Shown: positions 21,905 to 32,488, counted from the first letter of the stretch. The stretch: DNA of 64,000 nt from Macrotrachela quadricornifera (GCA_022393335.1 JAJEKB010021353.1:391730-455729); one strand, 5' to 3'. The notes: generated from the letters alone by a model not told the origin. A program made the numbers and translations.

Positions 21905-22598
21905 AATGTGTATCTTACCAGGAACTGCTTCTTTCATCAGTTTCGATAAACCAGATTAGTTGAAACCGTGGAAAGGTAAACTATCACGAATGATAGCCTC
22001 GATGCATAGTTGATGTAATTTTTCTTTAAGACGTGGAGATACATTGGATGATTGTTGTTTTTCCGGTATATTTTGTAAGCACACATCTCGTATGTAGTGC
22101 TGATGTTGACCAATTACTAGTACTAATCTCTTCATCACATTCATGAAAAATACCATATTGTTTATCCTTGCTTTGAGTGGTATAATTCTACACAGATGTT
22201 AATTTACGTAATTGTTGAGGATGATTTTCGTTGTTGTCATCTTCATCATCATCCATGATAATTGATGATGAAGTTGCTACACGATTAGTACTAGTTTTAA
22301 CAGCTTCGTTTTTGTGAGGTTTTTCTGTTGGTGTTTGTTTTCTTTTGGAACTGTTGCTAGCTGTTTTCGAAACATTATCTTTATCATTATTCGTATCTGG
22401 TGTTAAAGATTGGTCAGCAGTAGGTTTCAATTGTTGCTGGACATTTTCATCAGCTGTATTATCATTAATGGTCGATGTGTCACATATGACAGTTGGTGTA
22501 GATGATAATTGATCAAATACTGAATTTTCGGAAGATGAATCATCAGTTGTTACATTGATGACAACTTTGGTTACCTTTTTTGATGAACGTTTTGTCAT
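21905..22598 (-). pseudogene. hAT transposase N-terminal remnant (BED-like region)
   Basis: ATG at 22598 opens MTKRSSKKVTKVVINVTTDD, a Ser/Thr/Asp-rich leader ending PQQLRKLTSV and a TAG. The same frame continues past the stop as YGIFHECDEEISTSNWSTSA, then LHTRCVLTKYTGKTT, reminiscent of a degenerate BED zinc finger (W.YF, C..C lost to S). A shift into another frame gives SPRLKEKLHQLCIEAIIRDS, then LPFHGF, TAA, SGLSKLMKEAVPG, matching the hAT segment before the catalytic domain (IKDSRPF..F...GL..L). It ends at a splice-donor-like GTAAGA near 21918. The catalytic part is not present. The assignment rests on weak pattern similarity. Confidence 0.5.
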
Positions 22599-24484
22599 AT
22601 TTTCGTGACAAGAGGAGAAATCTAAAGCAAATAAAAACGATATTATAGAATAAAAACAATTCGATAACGTTTCAACAGAATACATATAATCAATAATTAA
22701 AATATTCTTCTTTTCTCTATTAAATCACTTCACTAATGCCTTTTGGAGACCAACTGATATGCTTTTTATTCTTATCTTATTTACTGTCATTTATTTGCAT
22801 ATGGATGAAATATAAAAGATTATGAGCATGCCATTTCTTCCTTTCAATGGGCATCCCACATTTCTACATAAATAAATTCTTTTCACGTAAGATTTTATCT
22901 TTGTAGATTTTTAAGATATTCTATAAAGCGAATGCATATTGTAAGATAGTACTGATATACCAACGAATATATATATATACGTCCACATCTATATTAACTA
23001 ATTCAATAAATGCTATTAATGTTGATCATACATATGTCTCAAAACATAGGATCTCAATTACATTATCATAATATGCAACATTCACTTCCACTATTTTATT
23101 GGCTGATGCACCATTTAATTCTGAAATACATGTTTTGGTTGAGATTAGAGAAATATGAATATCTACTACGGCAGTTTATTCGTATTATTACTGTTTACAC
23201 AATCACATAAAGAGCATGAAGGTTCTTTAAAAGCGATGCATTATATAGAGTTTAATATATAACATGTATCAGTTAGCACGAAAGGAATCGGAGTAATTTA
23301 TTTATTTTTTCATATCTGTATATGTTTCATTGAATTTATTACAATATTGTTTAAAGAAAGTTTAGCGTGTTCCTAATTATCTCGTTATCAGTAGACAAAC
23401 AAATAGAAATCTCATACAAATTGATTTATTAATATTAGTGAAGATCATTGAAAAACCATTATTCAGTGAATATTAATCGTTAATGACGTTTAAAAATTGA
23501 TATTTATTACATAGTTAATTCTGCATCATTTTTCGATTTTTTATCTTTAATTGACCCACTGCTGGTCTCTCTCGATATCTGCCACAAAAACATGCAACAA
23601 AGACATTGAATTGATTTGGAATTATTTAGTTAAAGGATGTTGACATGTATAGAACATAACAGATTAGAAAATAAACATTAAAATTTCGTTTAATCTTTGA
23701 ACTTAGTAGCCTTTGAATGACGTATAATATGATATGAATGAATTAATCACAAATTTTTGTTCTTGTTGGAAGATATATATGTGGCAATCAGATAGTTGTA
23801 GTATATTATTATAGTACGAGTCACTAGGAAGATAATAAATGGTAGACTAATTAAGTTTATAACCAGTCGGACTTGTACTTGGTGCATGCCTATACACAAC
23901 AGGCCTCTCTTAAATGAAAACCACCATCAGTCTTTTGTGTACAATGATCTTCATAGTTTAAAGGAAAGAGAGGAAGAAAGAAAAAGAAATTGACTTCCGT
24001 GTATTAAGGCTACGTTGTTTGTCTTCTGTATCATAACCTGTGCAAATTTTGTCTAAGAATGCACTTCGATGCGGTACCTTAGATAAAAAAAACAGTTTCT
24101 GTTACAACGTATTTTTTCGAATACTTCGATGAGAAGGTAAAGTTTTGTATATTTATTTTACCTTGACTAAAAAGATCTTCGACTGCACTCAACTTACTGC
24201 CCAGAGTCCAGTCTTCTCGCTTGAGCCACCCTCACCCTCAAGAAGAAGCTGTAACATAGCTTCCGTGTCATCGAACTATTGATAAGCTTTGCTATTCGAG
24301 AATTATTTAAAGGCAGCTTCAACCCCATAGATCCTCACCATTATGCATGTTGGAAAAAAAACACAATGACGCAGTTTCTTTATGGTTTATCTTATACAAA
24401 TACAGATAATAAAATAGGGGAAAATACAAATTATAGGAGTTTTAAACTAAGGCTTGAATAATGCGACGGTCATGGCAGCAAGTT
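22599..24484. other. Long AT-rich stretch without a recognised gene
   Basis: No supported coding sequence. A hAT-like terminal motif, CTTGGTGCATGCCTA, ends at 23892 and is the reverse-complement type of the motif at 12517 and 35546; no partner with a matching 8-bp duplication was found. A TA-rich run lies at about 22968-22980. Confidence 0.45.
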
Positions 24485-24979
24485 CTAATCCCAGCTCCAA
24501 ATGATGTCGATTCTTCCATCGGGAGAGTTGAGACTGCCTTTGTTGAATTGCTTGTACAGTTTTCTTGAAATGTCCAAATTGTTCATTCCACATTCGGGAC
24601 ACTGGTCTATGACACGAACGTTTCGCTGTACGGCATTGTTGTTATGAGCGCTTCGTATCGTGATTGTTTTGCTGCAAATGGGGTTTCGGTTATACTTGCC
24701 GTCTCCTCCCCAGTTGTCTTCGCCAAAAGATTTCCACTGGTGCCCGTTCTGAAGTGGAAAGGGCACAGAGAAGTGAAGGAGGTTCAACGTTAAGAGTAAG
24801 AAGGAACAGACTTACCACTGCCACCCAGTTTCCTCCATTCCAGTATGGATTGTAGTAGTGACCACATTTGCCCCGCTGATTATTTTTAGGATGATGATGC
24901 GTAGCTCGACCTTTCATGTCTAATGCATCAGGAAGCAAACGAGAAAGAACAATGCGAGTAAAATTAATGATTTTTTCAT
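24485..24979 (-). CDS. Secreted double-psi beta-barrel (expansin/barwin-like) protein, two exons
   Basis: Exon 1 runs from ATG at 24979 (signal peptide MKKSLILLALFFLVCFLM) to 24816, and exon 2 is 24748-24485; the intron 24749-24815 (67 bp) has GTAAGT and CAG. The mature part reads KGRATHHHPKNNQRGKCGHY and NPYWNGGNWVAV, and after the splice NGHQWKSFGEDNWGGDGKYN, VRVIDQCPECGMNNLDISRK and GRIDIIWSWD. The pattern V.D.CP.C....LD.S is that of DPBB domains found in expansin-like, barwin/kiwellin and RlpA proteins, which bind or loosen polysaccharides or inhibit proteases. The signal peptide and mature domain lie in different frames; a one-base indel near 24920 is needed, either a lesion or a sequence error. 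DPBB proteins of this kind are mostly fungal, plant and bacterial, so transfer is possible. Confidence 0.75.
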
Positions 24980-24991
24980 ATTTCCTTTTTT

Positions 24992-25631
24992 TCAGACAGC
25001 AAACATGCGTGACTGAAAAAATCTAAATAACTGGTATATAAACAATGAAGGGTATCTGGGCTGTCCTTTCCTCACTCCTCTCCTTTTTCATCCCTCTTTT
25101 GATACTGGTGTACACAGTACACAGTGCAGTTAAATACAAATAATTAACGACGAAGTAGAATCAGCTTTTAAATGTCATCAGATTTTAACCTTCGTTCATT
25201 CTCACTTATTTCTGCCATTGCATTGAGAAGAGCACACTGAACCCTTCCATCCCTCGAGAATAGAAGCGCTCGGGACTTCCATTATGGCCGATCTTGTTTT
25301 CTGGCTAAAGAAGGCCTCTATTATGTCCAAAACTTTTCGCCCTTCGAGCGATTTCTTTACGAAAAAAAAGCGTTAAAATTTTTTCAAAACTTTACCAAGT
25401 CCGCTTGAAAACTTCTGAAAACTCCTTCAAAAACCTCGACAATCCGCAAAATTTCCTAAAAATCAGTCGGGCGAAATAGAGACTCGGAGGCCTCTATTAG
25501 AACTGTTACGATTTTTGCCCGAGGGGTCCTCTAATATAGGGAAGACCTTTATTCTGGGGGGAGGGAGCGGAATTTAGTATTAGACAAGATAAATGACAAA
25601 CGTTTTAGTCACCCTGATCAGTACAAACCTT
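24992..25631. repeat. Dispersed 640-bp repeat, copy 1
   Basis: From TCAGACAGCAAACATGCGTG to ATCAGTACAAACCTT this sequence recurs, in the same orientation, at 41958-43432, where it is split by an 818-bp element. The copy fills the space between the start of the DPBB gene (24979) and the last codons of the ShKT gene (25618), including its stop codon. No terminal inverted repeat is visible, so a segmental copy of an intergenic region is as likely as a transposon. Confidence 0.8.
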
Positions 25632-25976
25632 TTCCAGTTCCAGTCGACGGCCCATCCGGACAACGACCGCAGGATTTGGTACACTTGCCTTGCATCCATG
25701 GTTCTCCGCACTTGCCCCAGGCTTTTTGTTGCGCACATGTGTACTTGGAATCCGGAGGAACATCATCACACTGGTTGGATACGCTCGAACCCGAACAACG
25801 ACCGCAGGATTTGGTACACTTGCCTTGCATCCATGGTTCTCCGCACTTGCCCCAGGCTTTTTGTTGCGCACATGTGTACTTGGAATCCGGAGGAACATCA
25901 TCACAGGCGGACACGGCGGAGAAGATCAATGTCGCGACGGTTACCAAAGCCAACAGGGGAGAAACAGAACCCGCCT
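25618..25976 (-). CDS. Secreted protein with two ShKT domains (last exon)
   Basis: The exon follows an acceptor (CTTTTCAG, ending at 25977 on the minus strand) and begins GSVSPLLALVTVATLIFSAV-SA, a hydrophobic signal core; the ATG must be in an upstream exon, perhaps the one opening at about 26098 (MKFKDINHLL). Two six-cysteine modules follow: CDDVPPDSKYTCAQQKAWGK then CGEPWMQGKCTKSCGRC, a linker SGSSVSNQ, and the same module again, then PDGPSTGTGKGLY and TGA at 25618. C..C..C..C..C..C with the ending TKSCGRC is the ShKT pattern, found in secreted enzymes and small channel-blocking or defence peptides; without an attached enzyme domain the role is open. The two modules are identical at the DNA level (separate entry). 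Confidence 0.8.
25660..25905. repeat. Exact 111-bp tandem duplication inside the ShKT gene
   Basis: Bases 25660-25770 and 25795-25905 are identical by eye over 111 bp, with a 24-bp linker between them (135-bp period). Each unit encodes one ShKT module. Identity including third positions indicates very recent duplication or gene conversion. Confidence 0.9.
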
Positions 25977-26604
25977 GAAAAGAACAAAAGCAGTCCCCAT
26001 TACAAAATAGACTATCTCACATTCCTATACCTAGGTGTGGACCTACCCCTTTTTTCTAGACCGAATACGAGCAAATGGTTTATATCCTTGAATTTCATCG
26101 ATAAATATTACACGTTTACGGCCTTCTTTTGACTAAGGATGTTATAAGAGACAACTCTTTGCCAAACGACATAAAGAGGCCAGCGAGAAGCTCAATGAGT
26201 ATCGATCAACGACAAAGACTACTTCATGGGGATACGTACTAAGCAATGTGACCTGTCCGACTACCAAAGAACTGTTGCACAGTTTCGTTGTGAAAACTGG
26301 ACAGAACGGATCTCTCATACCTCTACACTCACTAATAGCTGTACGAAGTATCGTGTATCAGAGTATGAGTGAACAAAAAAAACAACTTTCAGTGGATAGT
26401 CTTATGAAGTGTGGGACAGTACCCTCACCCGCAAGGGCGTAAAGCCGAGGGAGAAGAGAGCGAGTGAGAATGTATTAGAAGTATACAACTTAATCTACTG
26501 CTTCTCGTACCTTCGTTTCCTTTCGTTGTGAATATCCCATATTGGTGTGCTTCTTCTAGTTTGTTGACTGGGTGAAGTGTATATCGAAATGTTGTGTGCT
26601 ACTG

Positions 26605-26607
<3 letters not shown>

Positions 26608-26637
<30 letters not shown>
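26608..26637. repeat. (AT)n microsatellite
   Basis: Uninterrupted AT dinucleotides, about 14 units. Confidence 0.95.
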
Positions 26638-26638
<1 letters not shown>

Positions 26639-26697
26639 GGCCTAACATTTCCATAGAAAAACATCCCATATCGTCATACACACATGCTATAACGTAG

Positions 26698-26878
26698 TGT
26701 GAATGAAGGAGGTACTTCCCCATCATGACAGTGTGTCAATGAGGGACTCCCCCATGGCACTGTGTCAATGAGGGAGGGACTTCCACATCATGACACTATG
26801 TCAATGAGGGAGGGACTTCCCCATCATGGCACTGTGTCAGTGAATGAGGGAATTTCCATCATGGCACTGCATCACGTA
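26698..26878. repeat. Minisatellite of about 36-42 bp units, 4-5 copies
   Basis: Repeated word pattern GTGTCAATGAGGGAGGGA, CTTCCCCATCATG, GCACT with single-base and short-length variation. It lies upstream of the cysteine-rich peptide gene. Open frames across it are by-products of the repeat. Confidence 0.9.
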
Positions 26879-26984
26879 TATTTGTCTGTAAGTATATATA
26901 CGTATGCTGCGATATGTTATAATCAATCTTTTCAATCCTCGGTTCTGATATCCACTACCAACCCTGCGTTTTTGTCTTCTTCTT

Positions 26985-27265
26985 ATGCTTCTTCTGCCTC
27001 TCATTCTGACACCCTATTGTAAGTAACAATAACGAACTAAGTTCAATATTCTAGCAAATGGTTTTTGTTTCTCATATATCTTTTAGTTGCAGAAGCAAAT
27101 TGGTGGAGACGTATCTGGAAATGTGATCCGGCGTGTGTCTATAATTGTGGTGAAGGTTGCAGACTTTCGCGAGTTCGAGAATGCTGTCGTTTTAAACTGA
27201 ACTACCATGGGAACGATGGAGGCCGCTGTAATGGACCGCGAGCAGAATGTCGCCCCTATTTATGA
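26985..27265 (+). CDS. Small secreted 8-cysteine basic peptide, two exons
   Basis: Exon 1, 26985-27018, encodes MLLLPLILTPY; the intron 27019-27086 (68 bp) has GTAAGT and TTTTAG; exon 2, 27087-27265, completes FAEA, a good signal-peptide cleavage region, then a mature peptide of about 55 residues starting NWWRRIWKCDP. It has eight cysteines in the order C-C-C-C-CC-C-C, with spacing 4, 4, 4, 8 (then CC), and many Arg/Lys residues. This composition suits a disulfide-stabilised secreted peptide, for instance antimicrobial; I recognise no named family and do not claim a target. AATAAATAAA near 27440 may be the polyadenylation signal. It lies 1 kb from the ShKT gene and 2 kb from the DPBB gene. 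Confidence 0.65.
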
Positions 27266-28097
27266 AAATAGTTGATCGTCTCGGAAAGGTGAACTTTGAA
27301 TTATTATTGAACTAGGTAGAATCCTTGTTCATCCATCAATCGACCTTCTACTAGTTTCCTTCTACATACTTATACATACACTTGAGCATTTTTTTTCTTC
27401 TGTTTTCTAGTTCACTTCACCTGTCTATTTCTTCTTCTAATAAATAAATTATTTCCTGAAGCCAAAACATCGAAGAATGTCATTATTTTTTGTCAACATT
27501 TTGCTTCGAATAGTCGAGCATAATAAGGACTGCTAATTCACTACGCCGAATTTTGAATGATTTTTTATTGTCATCTGAGATGTTTTACTGACATAGATAT
27601 CTGTATTGTCTTAGAAATATGACATTCAATGGAGGAAAACACCATGAATATCTCCAATTACTTTCACACAGAAGTAAAGCAGTGCAGCGTATGTAGATAT
27701 CGCGTTTCTCTCTTTTCTTCCTCGTTATTTCGTTCATTAGAAGCGCGTGCGATTGCTCGTCCTCTATATAACTGGAAGCTACTATCCGTTCCAAAATACA
27801 AGGCGCATGGTTGCTTTTTGAATAACTTCTCATAGGAGATAGCTAAAGACATGCGGTTTTCACTTTTAGAAAGAAAACACTTGAGCGCCTCTTTACCTGA
27901 GTCGGAGTGAGTTTCGGAAAAAATGTTCAAGCCGGTTTTTCAAGAGATCTTTGAAAGACTAGGCTAGATCTTCATGAGCTTACATGATGACCCGAGGTTT
28001 GCTTCGTTCACACGATTGACTGAAATATTCTCTTTCCTTTGAGACCATCCGTAGATTTTCAGAACTCACCATCGGGGAGCTACGGGTATGTCCCGGA
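27266..28097. other. Intergenic stretch
   Basis: 3' UTR of the peptide gene at first, then no supported gene. Overlapping short frames on both strands at 27585-27930 have no recognisable content. Confidence 0.4.
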
Positions 28098-28432
28098 GAC
28101 ATCCGTTTTCTGAGGTCTGGGTAGGTGGTCGACCTGAGATGACTCGATACGGGGATATTTAGATACGCTAATCATCGTGGCAATGTTTGTTTTCACCTAG
28201 CATACTTTGTTTGCTCTGGTAAAAATTGTTTCGAGAAAAGTAACTTTTTCACTGTTCTTCAGCAGAAAGAGAAAGAAAAGGAGAAAATGACTTTTCTCCA
28301 AACAATTTTTCCTGAGCAAACAAAGTACGATAGGTGAAAACAAACATTGCCACGATGATTAGCGTATCCGAATACCCCTGTTTCGAGCCGTTTCAGATCG
28401 GCCTCATGCCCAGAACTCAGAAAACGGATGTC
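28098..28432. mobile_element. 335-bp foldback element
   Basis: The arms, about 28098-28245 and 28285-28432, are inverted copies: GACATCCGTTTTCTGAG at the left, CTCAGAAAACGGATGTC at the right, with TACGCTAATCATCGTGGCAA and its complement further in. Possible 3-bp flank GGA on both sides. The loop is a purine-rich GAAAGAGAAAGAAAAGGAGA-type segment. No coding capacity. Confidence 0.8.
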
Positions 28433-28439
28433 GGATTAA

Positions 28440-28895
28440 TACCTAAAGATGGGCCAATCTTTATTGATGAATTTTTAAAAGAATACGAATAGAACCGTAA
28501 TGAAAAACGAATAATGACTGCGAAAAAATATATCGACTTGTTGCGAGAAAAAATAATACCTTCGATTGAACAAATTTATCCCGATTATAATTACATTTAT
28601 CAAGATGATTGTGATTCCATTCATCGTTCAAAAATTGTGCTCGAATTTATCGAAACAAATATGCCAGATCGGATCATGCCAAATGGATCAAGCAGCAAAA
28701 TTAGATGATGTATGGCCAATTGAAAATATTTGGTCTATAATTAAAACGAAGTTAATGAAAAAGGATTATCAAGATTTATCTGATGTTAAAACAGAAATCG
28801 TGAAAATTTGGCAAAATTTTGATACCAGCTTGTGTTACAGAATGATGTCAAGTACAGGGTTGTCGAACCGCTTGATTCGACCAGAAATCTCCTGA
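28440..28895 (+). pseudogene. Tc1/mariner transposase C-terminal fragment
   Basis: The plus strand reads MTAKKYIDLLREKIIPSIEQ, then YIYQDDCDSIHRSKIVLEFI, the block around the second catalytic Asp (normally QQDNAPCH), then a frame change at about 28685 and DDVWPIENIWSIIKTKL, the block with the final acidic residue (usually SPDLNPIENVW). It is a DD34E-type fragment with at least one frameshift; the N-terminal part and the ends are missing, the foldback element lying directly upstream. Confidence 0.75.
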
Positions 28896-30364
28896 TTTTC
28901 AAATGTCTCTTCTGATAAAAATTCTCCTTAATTGAGAAGCTGATTTGAGGCTTTTCTCCTGATTTCTCCTGATTTTCAATTTATTGATGGCTTCGTTTTT
29001 AGCAACGTTTTGAATCAGTAAAAAAAGCGCCGAAGAGAAAGAGCACCATTAAACGTAGAGACCATGATCTCCTAGCTTATCGTATCGGTAGTGAAAATGT
29101 GCCTAATGCATAAACACTAGCTCTATTATCTTTTTGCTGTACCTACCTCTAATGTTTGTTGAGAGTGAACTTTCATTCATATGAAACTTTTATAAAATGA
29201 TAATAAAAGCCGAACTACATGTCATTTTGTTAATACAGAATTAAGAATTAGAATGAACGGTCATTCCGATCACACAGATTTCATAATTGTTTCTGAAACA
29301 GTCAAGAATTGTCAACACGAAGGTTTTCTCGACAGAAAAATGTAGCTATGTTACAAAAGTCATGCTGATAATCGTAAACATTTTGGATCCCATGTTCAGT
29401 TTGTTTTGCTTTTTAGTTCTTATCATATCCTTATATAATATTTGTGCCTACTTTCTTTATATCGGTAAATAAATACGCGTGACAGAACCAGTAGAATAAA
29501 GCACACATAACTACAGAAATACCTGAAAATCTCGGAAAATTTTCGAAAAATTCAGAAAAGAAAAATCTCGAATGTGAGAATTGTCAAAAGGAATATCATA
29601 AAACAATAAATATCGAGTGTCCCTCGACGACCATTCTAAAAGAATAAGTAAAACTCACTGGCATCCCACTAACACTGAAAAGAAAAGAGGAAAAAAGTGG
29701 CTCAGCATTCTCGAAAAAAAAGAGGAGAAAAAGAGACACAGTTTTCGTCCGGAGAAAACTGAAAACCACTGACACAGTAGTACTACGAATCCGACAAAAC
29801 TCATACGGTATCCGTATAGGTTGAACATAACTTGAAAGGGTAATAAAGAACCAAAACTTTTAATCGTTCGTAGAGATTATTGTGCAACTGCTTATGTATA
29901 CATTAGAAAACGATAAACATTAGAAAAAAAAGTCTATTCTATTTATATAATATCTGACAATAATATTATTGTCTGACTAAATAGGCACACAGAAATAGAA
30001 ACGATTAGAATTCATTAAATGTCGTTTTTGTTTTTTGCTTTTTTTTCAGATGACTGCGCATGTGAGAATGGTATTTTTCTCTTTTTTTTGAATTTTCAGC
30101 AATTCTTCCATGATTTTGATCATTTTCAGCAAGTCAATTTCACTTTGTTATTTTCCAGAGCCACCTAGTATATTGGTTGCGACGACACTCATACAGAGAG
30201 TTTGTGAGAAATCGTTTAATTCCGTGCTGTCGAAAATGCTTGATTATTCACAGCGAAAAATGGTCATCTCCTTGCGTTCTGTAGAAAACGACATATATAT
30301 ATTGGGTAAATTGTACGTTCCTCTGCTTTTCACTTATCAAGTGCTCCTTTTTCTTGTTATCTCA
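28896..30364. other. AT-rich stretch without a recognised gene
   Basis: Starts with repeated TCTCCTGATTTTC words (28890-28980) similar to those at about 61300-61440, so a dispersed repeat may be present. A pyrimidine-rich TTTTTTCAG run is seen at about 30040. No gene is supported. Confidence 0.4.
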
Positions 30365-31055
30365 TTTCATCATATGGGTGAATCCGTAGGAAATGTACCA
30401 CCTTTCTGGAAAAGTGTTTTTTCTGGTACTTTTTTGAACTTATCAGCTAGCACCGATTTAGAAAACATATATGACCGAAAAAAGCTGGAGCCAGAATGTG
30501 AGAATGTGGAAGATTCAGACTGTTCTTTCGGTACAACTCATTTGGTCGTCTGTAAAAGGCACAAAAGTCTTTGAAATTTATCCATCTTGTCAGTTTTGTA
30601 GAGCGGTTCACACTGATGATTCTGGTAAAAACCTTTCATTTTTGGTGGAAAAATAACGAAACTACAGTCAAAATAGTACCAGTACTAGTATCTTCAAGAC
30701 GCTTTTGAAATTTTTTCAGTGATGGTTCTTTTCAATACTTGTTAGTATTTTGACTGTAGTTTCGTTATTTTTCCACCAAAAATGAAAGGTTTTTACCAGA
30801 ATCATCAGTGTGAACCGCTCTACAAAACTGACAAGATGAATAATTTTCAAAGACTTTTGTGCCTTTTACAGACGACCAAATGAGTTGCACCGAAAGAACA
30901 GTCTGAATCTTCCACATTTTCATATTCAAGCTCCGGCTTTTTTCAGCCATATATGTTTTCTAAATCGGTGCTAGCTGATAAGCTCAAAAAAGTACCAGAA
31001 AAAACACTTTTCCAGAAAGGTGGTACGTTTCCTATGGATTCACCCATATACGATT
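30365..31055. repeat. Large imperfect palindrome, arms about 320 bp
   Basis: The left arm (about 30365-30690) and the right arm (about 30740-31055) are inverted copies with about 50 bp between. For example TTTCATTTTTGGTGGAAAAA at 30637 recurs inverted at 30765. Mirror-image open frames (GKNLSFLVEK) occur in both arms and are not evidence of a gene. It may be a foldback element or an inverted duplication. Confidence 0.85.
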
Positions 31056-31475
31056 TCTACCATGAATCATCCACTTCATGTTATTGAGCGGATGCGGATA
31101 CAAATACTTCTGAAGATACCTCAAAAAAGCTTTATTTGGGGTACAAGTGAGGTATTTTGCACAATGATTCTAGTTGAAATTAGCATCAATCGATACAGAA
31201 CTAAATTCTGCACCTGACTCAATGAGTCTTAGAAATAACTCAAGTATTATAACGAATCGGAAAATAAAAAACTAGAATATGATTTTAGCTTCACCTACGT
31301 TGAAACTATCTATAAAAAAGCTTTGGATCAAATCGATTTCGGCTTCACAGTCTCGTCACATTTAGAGAACATTCTCAATATCACAACTCTTTCTAAAAGA
31401 AACCCCTTCCTGGTTCCAAAGTTTCTGAAGAACTGGGTGACAAAAAATTCTGAAACTTTCAGAGCAGGTAGATCT
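31056..31475. other. Unassigned stretch
   Basis: No gene recognised between the palindrome and the 993-bp element. A short open frame at 31323-31505 is unremarkable. Confidence 0.3.
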
Positions 31476-31485
31476 TGGAATTTAG

Positions 31486-32478
31486 GAGACGTGTCACATA
31501 TCTAAAATATCGGGATGCCGGAGACGCCACACGAGGCGCCAGATTTGCCATATTATCTTTTAAAACACAACTCTAGTAACACAGGACATAATCTCCTGCG
31601 GTATCTTTCGCAGGAGACGCGGCATTTCCCGCTTCCGCATCTCCCAGCATCTCCCGATGAAAACTTTTCTTTCATTTCTAGCCGTCGAGCAAGAAGCTAA
31701 AAATAAAAAATAAAATTTTCATCAAGAGATGCTGGGGGACGCCAATGCGGGAGATACCGCATATCCTGGGGAGATGTACCGGGAGATGCGACGTCTGATC
31801 AGAGGATGCCGCATCTCCTGGTACTTCTCTCCAACAGATGCGGCATCTTCGGCATTGGCGTCTCCCAGCCAAGATTTCTGATAGGAATTTAAAGAATAAT
31901 GTACCGTACCATTTGTTTTCTTAAAACAGAATGTATGTGTTTTATTTGTAAATGTCAAGTGTACCAAAGTATACTCAAACAAGGATTCATTTAGCCATTT
32001 GTTTGTACGAAATGGGGAATTGAGAAAAAAATACTGAAGTTTTTTAAAAATAAAATAAATAAACAATGAACTTGACTAGAAGCGCCGAAAATTAACATTG
32101 GTATATGAATGAAATGAAGAGGAAAGAAAACAGTTGTATTACAAAGCATAGATAGAACTAATAGATGTCACCATGTATCAATTGCTTTAGAGTAAATATT
32201 TAAGATTTCAAATATTTCTAAATATATAAAAAAAACAAAGTGTATATTTAATTATTAAAGAGTATAAAGTACACTTTGTTTTTTTCAAGTAACTGTACGG
32301 CAAAGTGTATTTTCGAAAAAACAGGTGTGCAGGACATTTTGTTTATGCTGGGTACACTTATCATTGGAAACCTTGCTCCCAGCATCTCCTGATAAAAAAA
32401 TGGTTAAGACAGTTCGGCATATCTAGCATCTCCCTACGCATCTCCGGCATCCCCGATATTCTGGATATGTGATACTGC
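31486..32478. mobile_element. 993-bp TIR element with 10-bp target duplication
   Basis: Flanked by TGGAATTTAG at 31476-31485 and 32479-32488. The ends are inverted: GTGTCACATATCT, A, AATATCGGGATGCCGGAGA on the left, and TCTCCGGCATCCCCGATATT with GGATATGTGATAC on the right. The inside holds many variants of GGGAGATGCGGCAT in both orientations and no transposase. A 9-10 bp target duplication suggests a Mutator-type non-autonomous element; the family is inferred. Confidence 0.8.
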
Positions 32479-32488
32479 TGGAATTTAG

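Noticed and set aside
12517..23892. An 11.4-kb hAT element delimited by the two TAGG-TGCACC motifs
   Set aside because: The 8-bp flanks do not match and several unrelated insertions lie between them; treated as solitary ends.
25593..26132. Plus-strand open frames of up to 179 codons over the ShKT gene
   Set aside because: Antisense of the duplicated ShKT exon; the minus strand has the six-cysteine domains and signal peptide core.
26248..26442. 64-codon open frame
   Set aside because: No domain, signal peptide or splice context; consistent with chance.
30607..30630. CTGATGA with GTAAAAAC as a hammerhead core
   Set aside because: No GAAA and no stem II pairing.
30110..30950. Open frames at 30110-30574 and the mirrored 61-codon frames at 30471 and 30765
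   Set aside because: They lie in the palindrome and mirror each other; no domain or splice structure.
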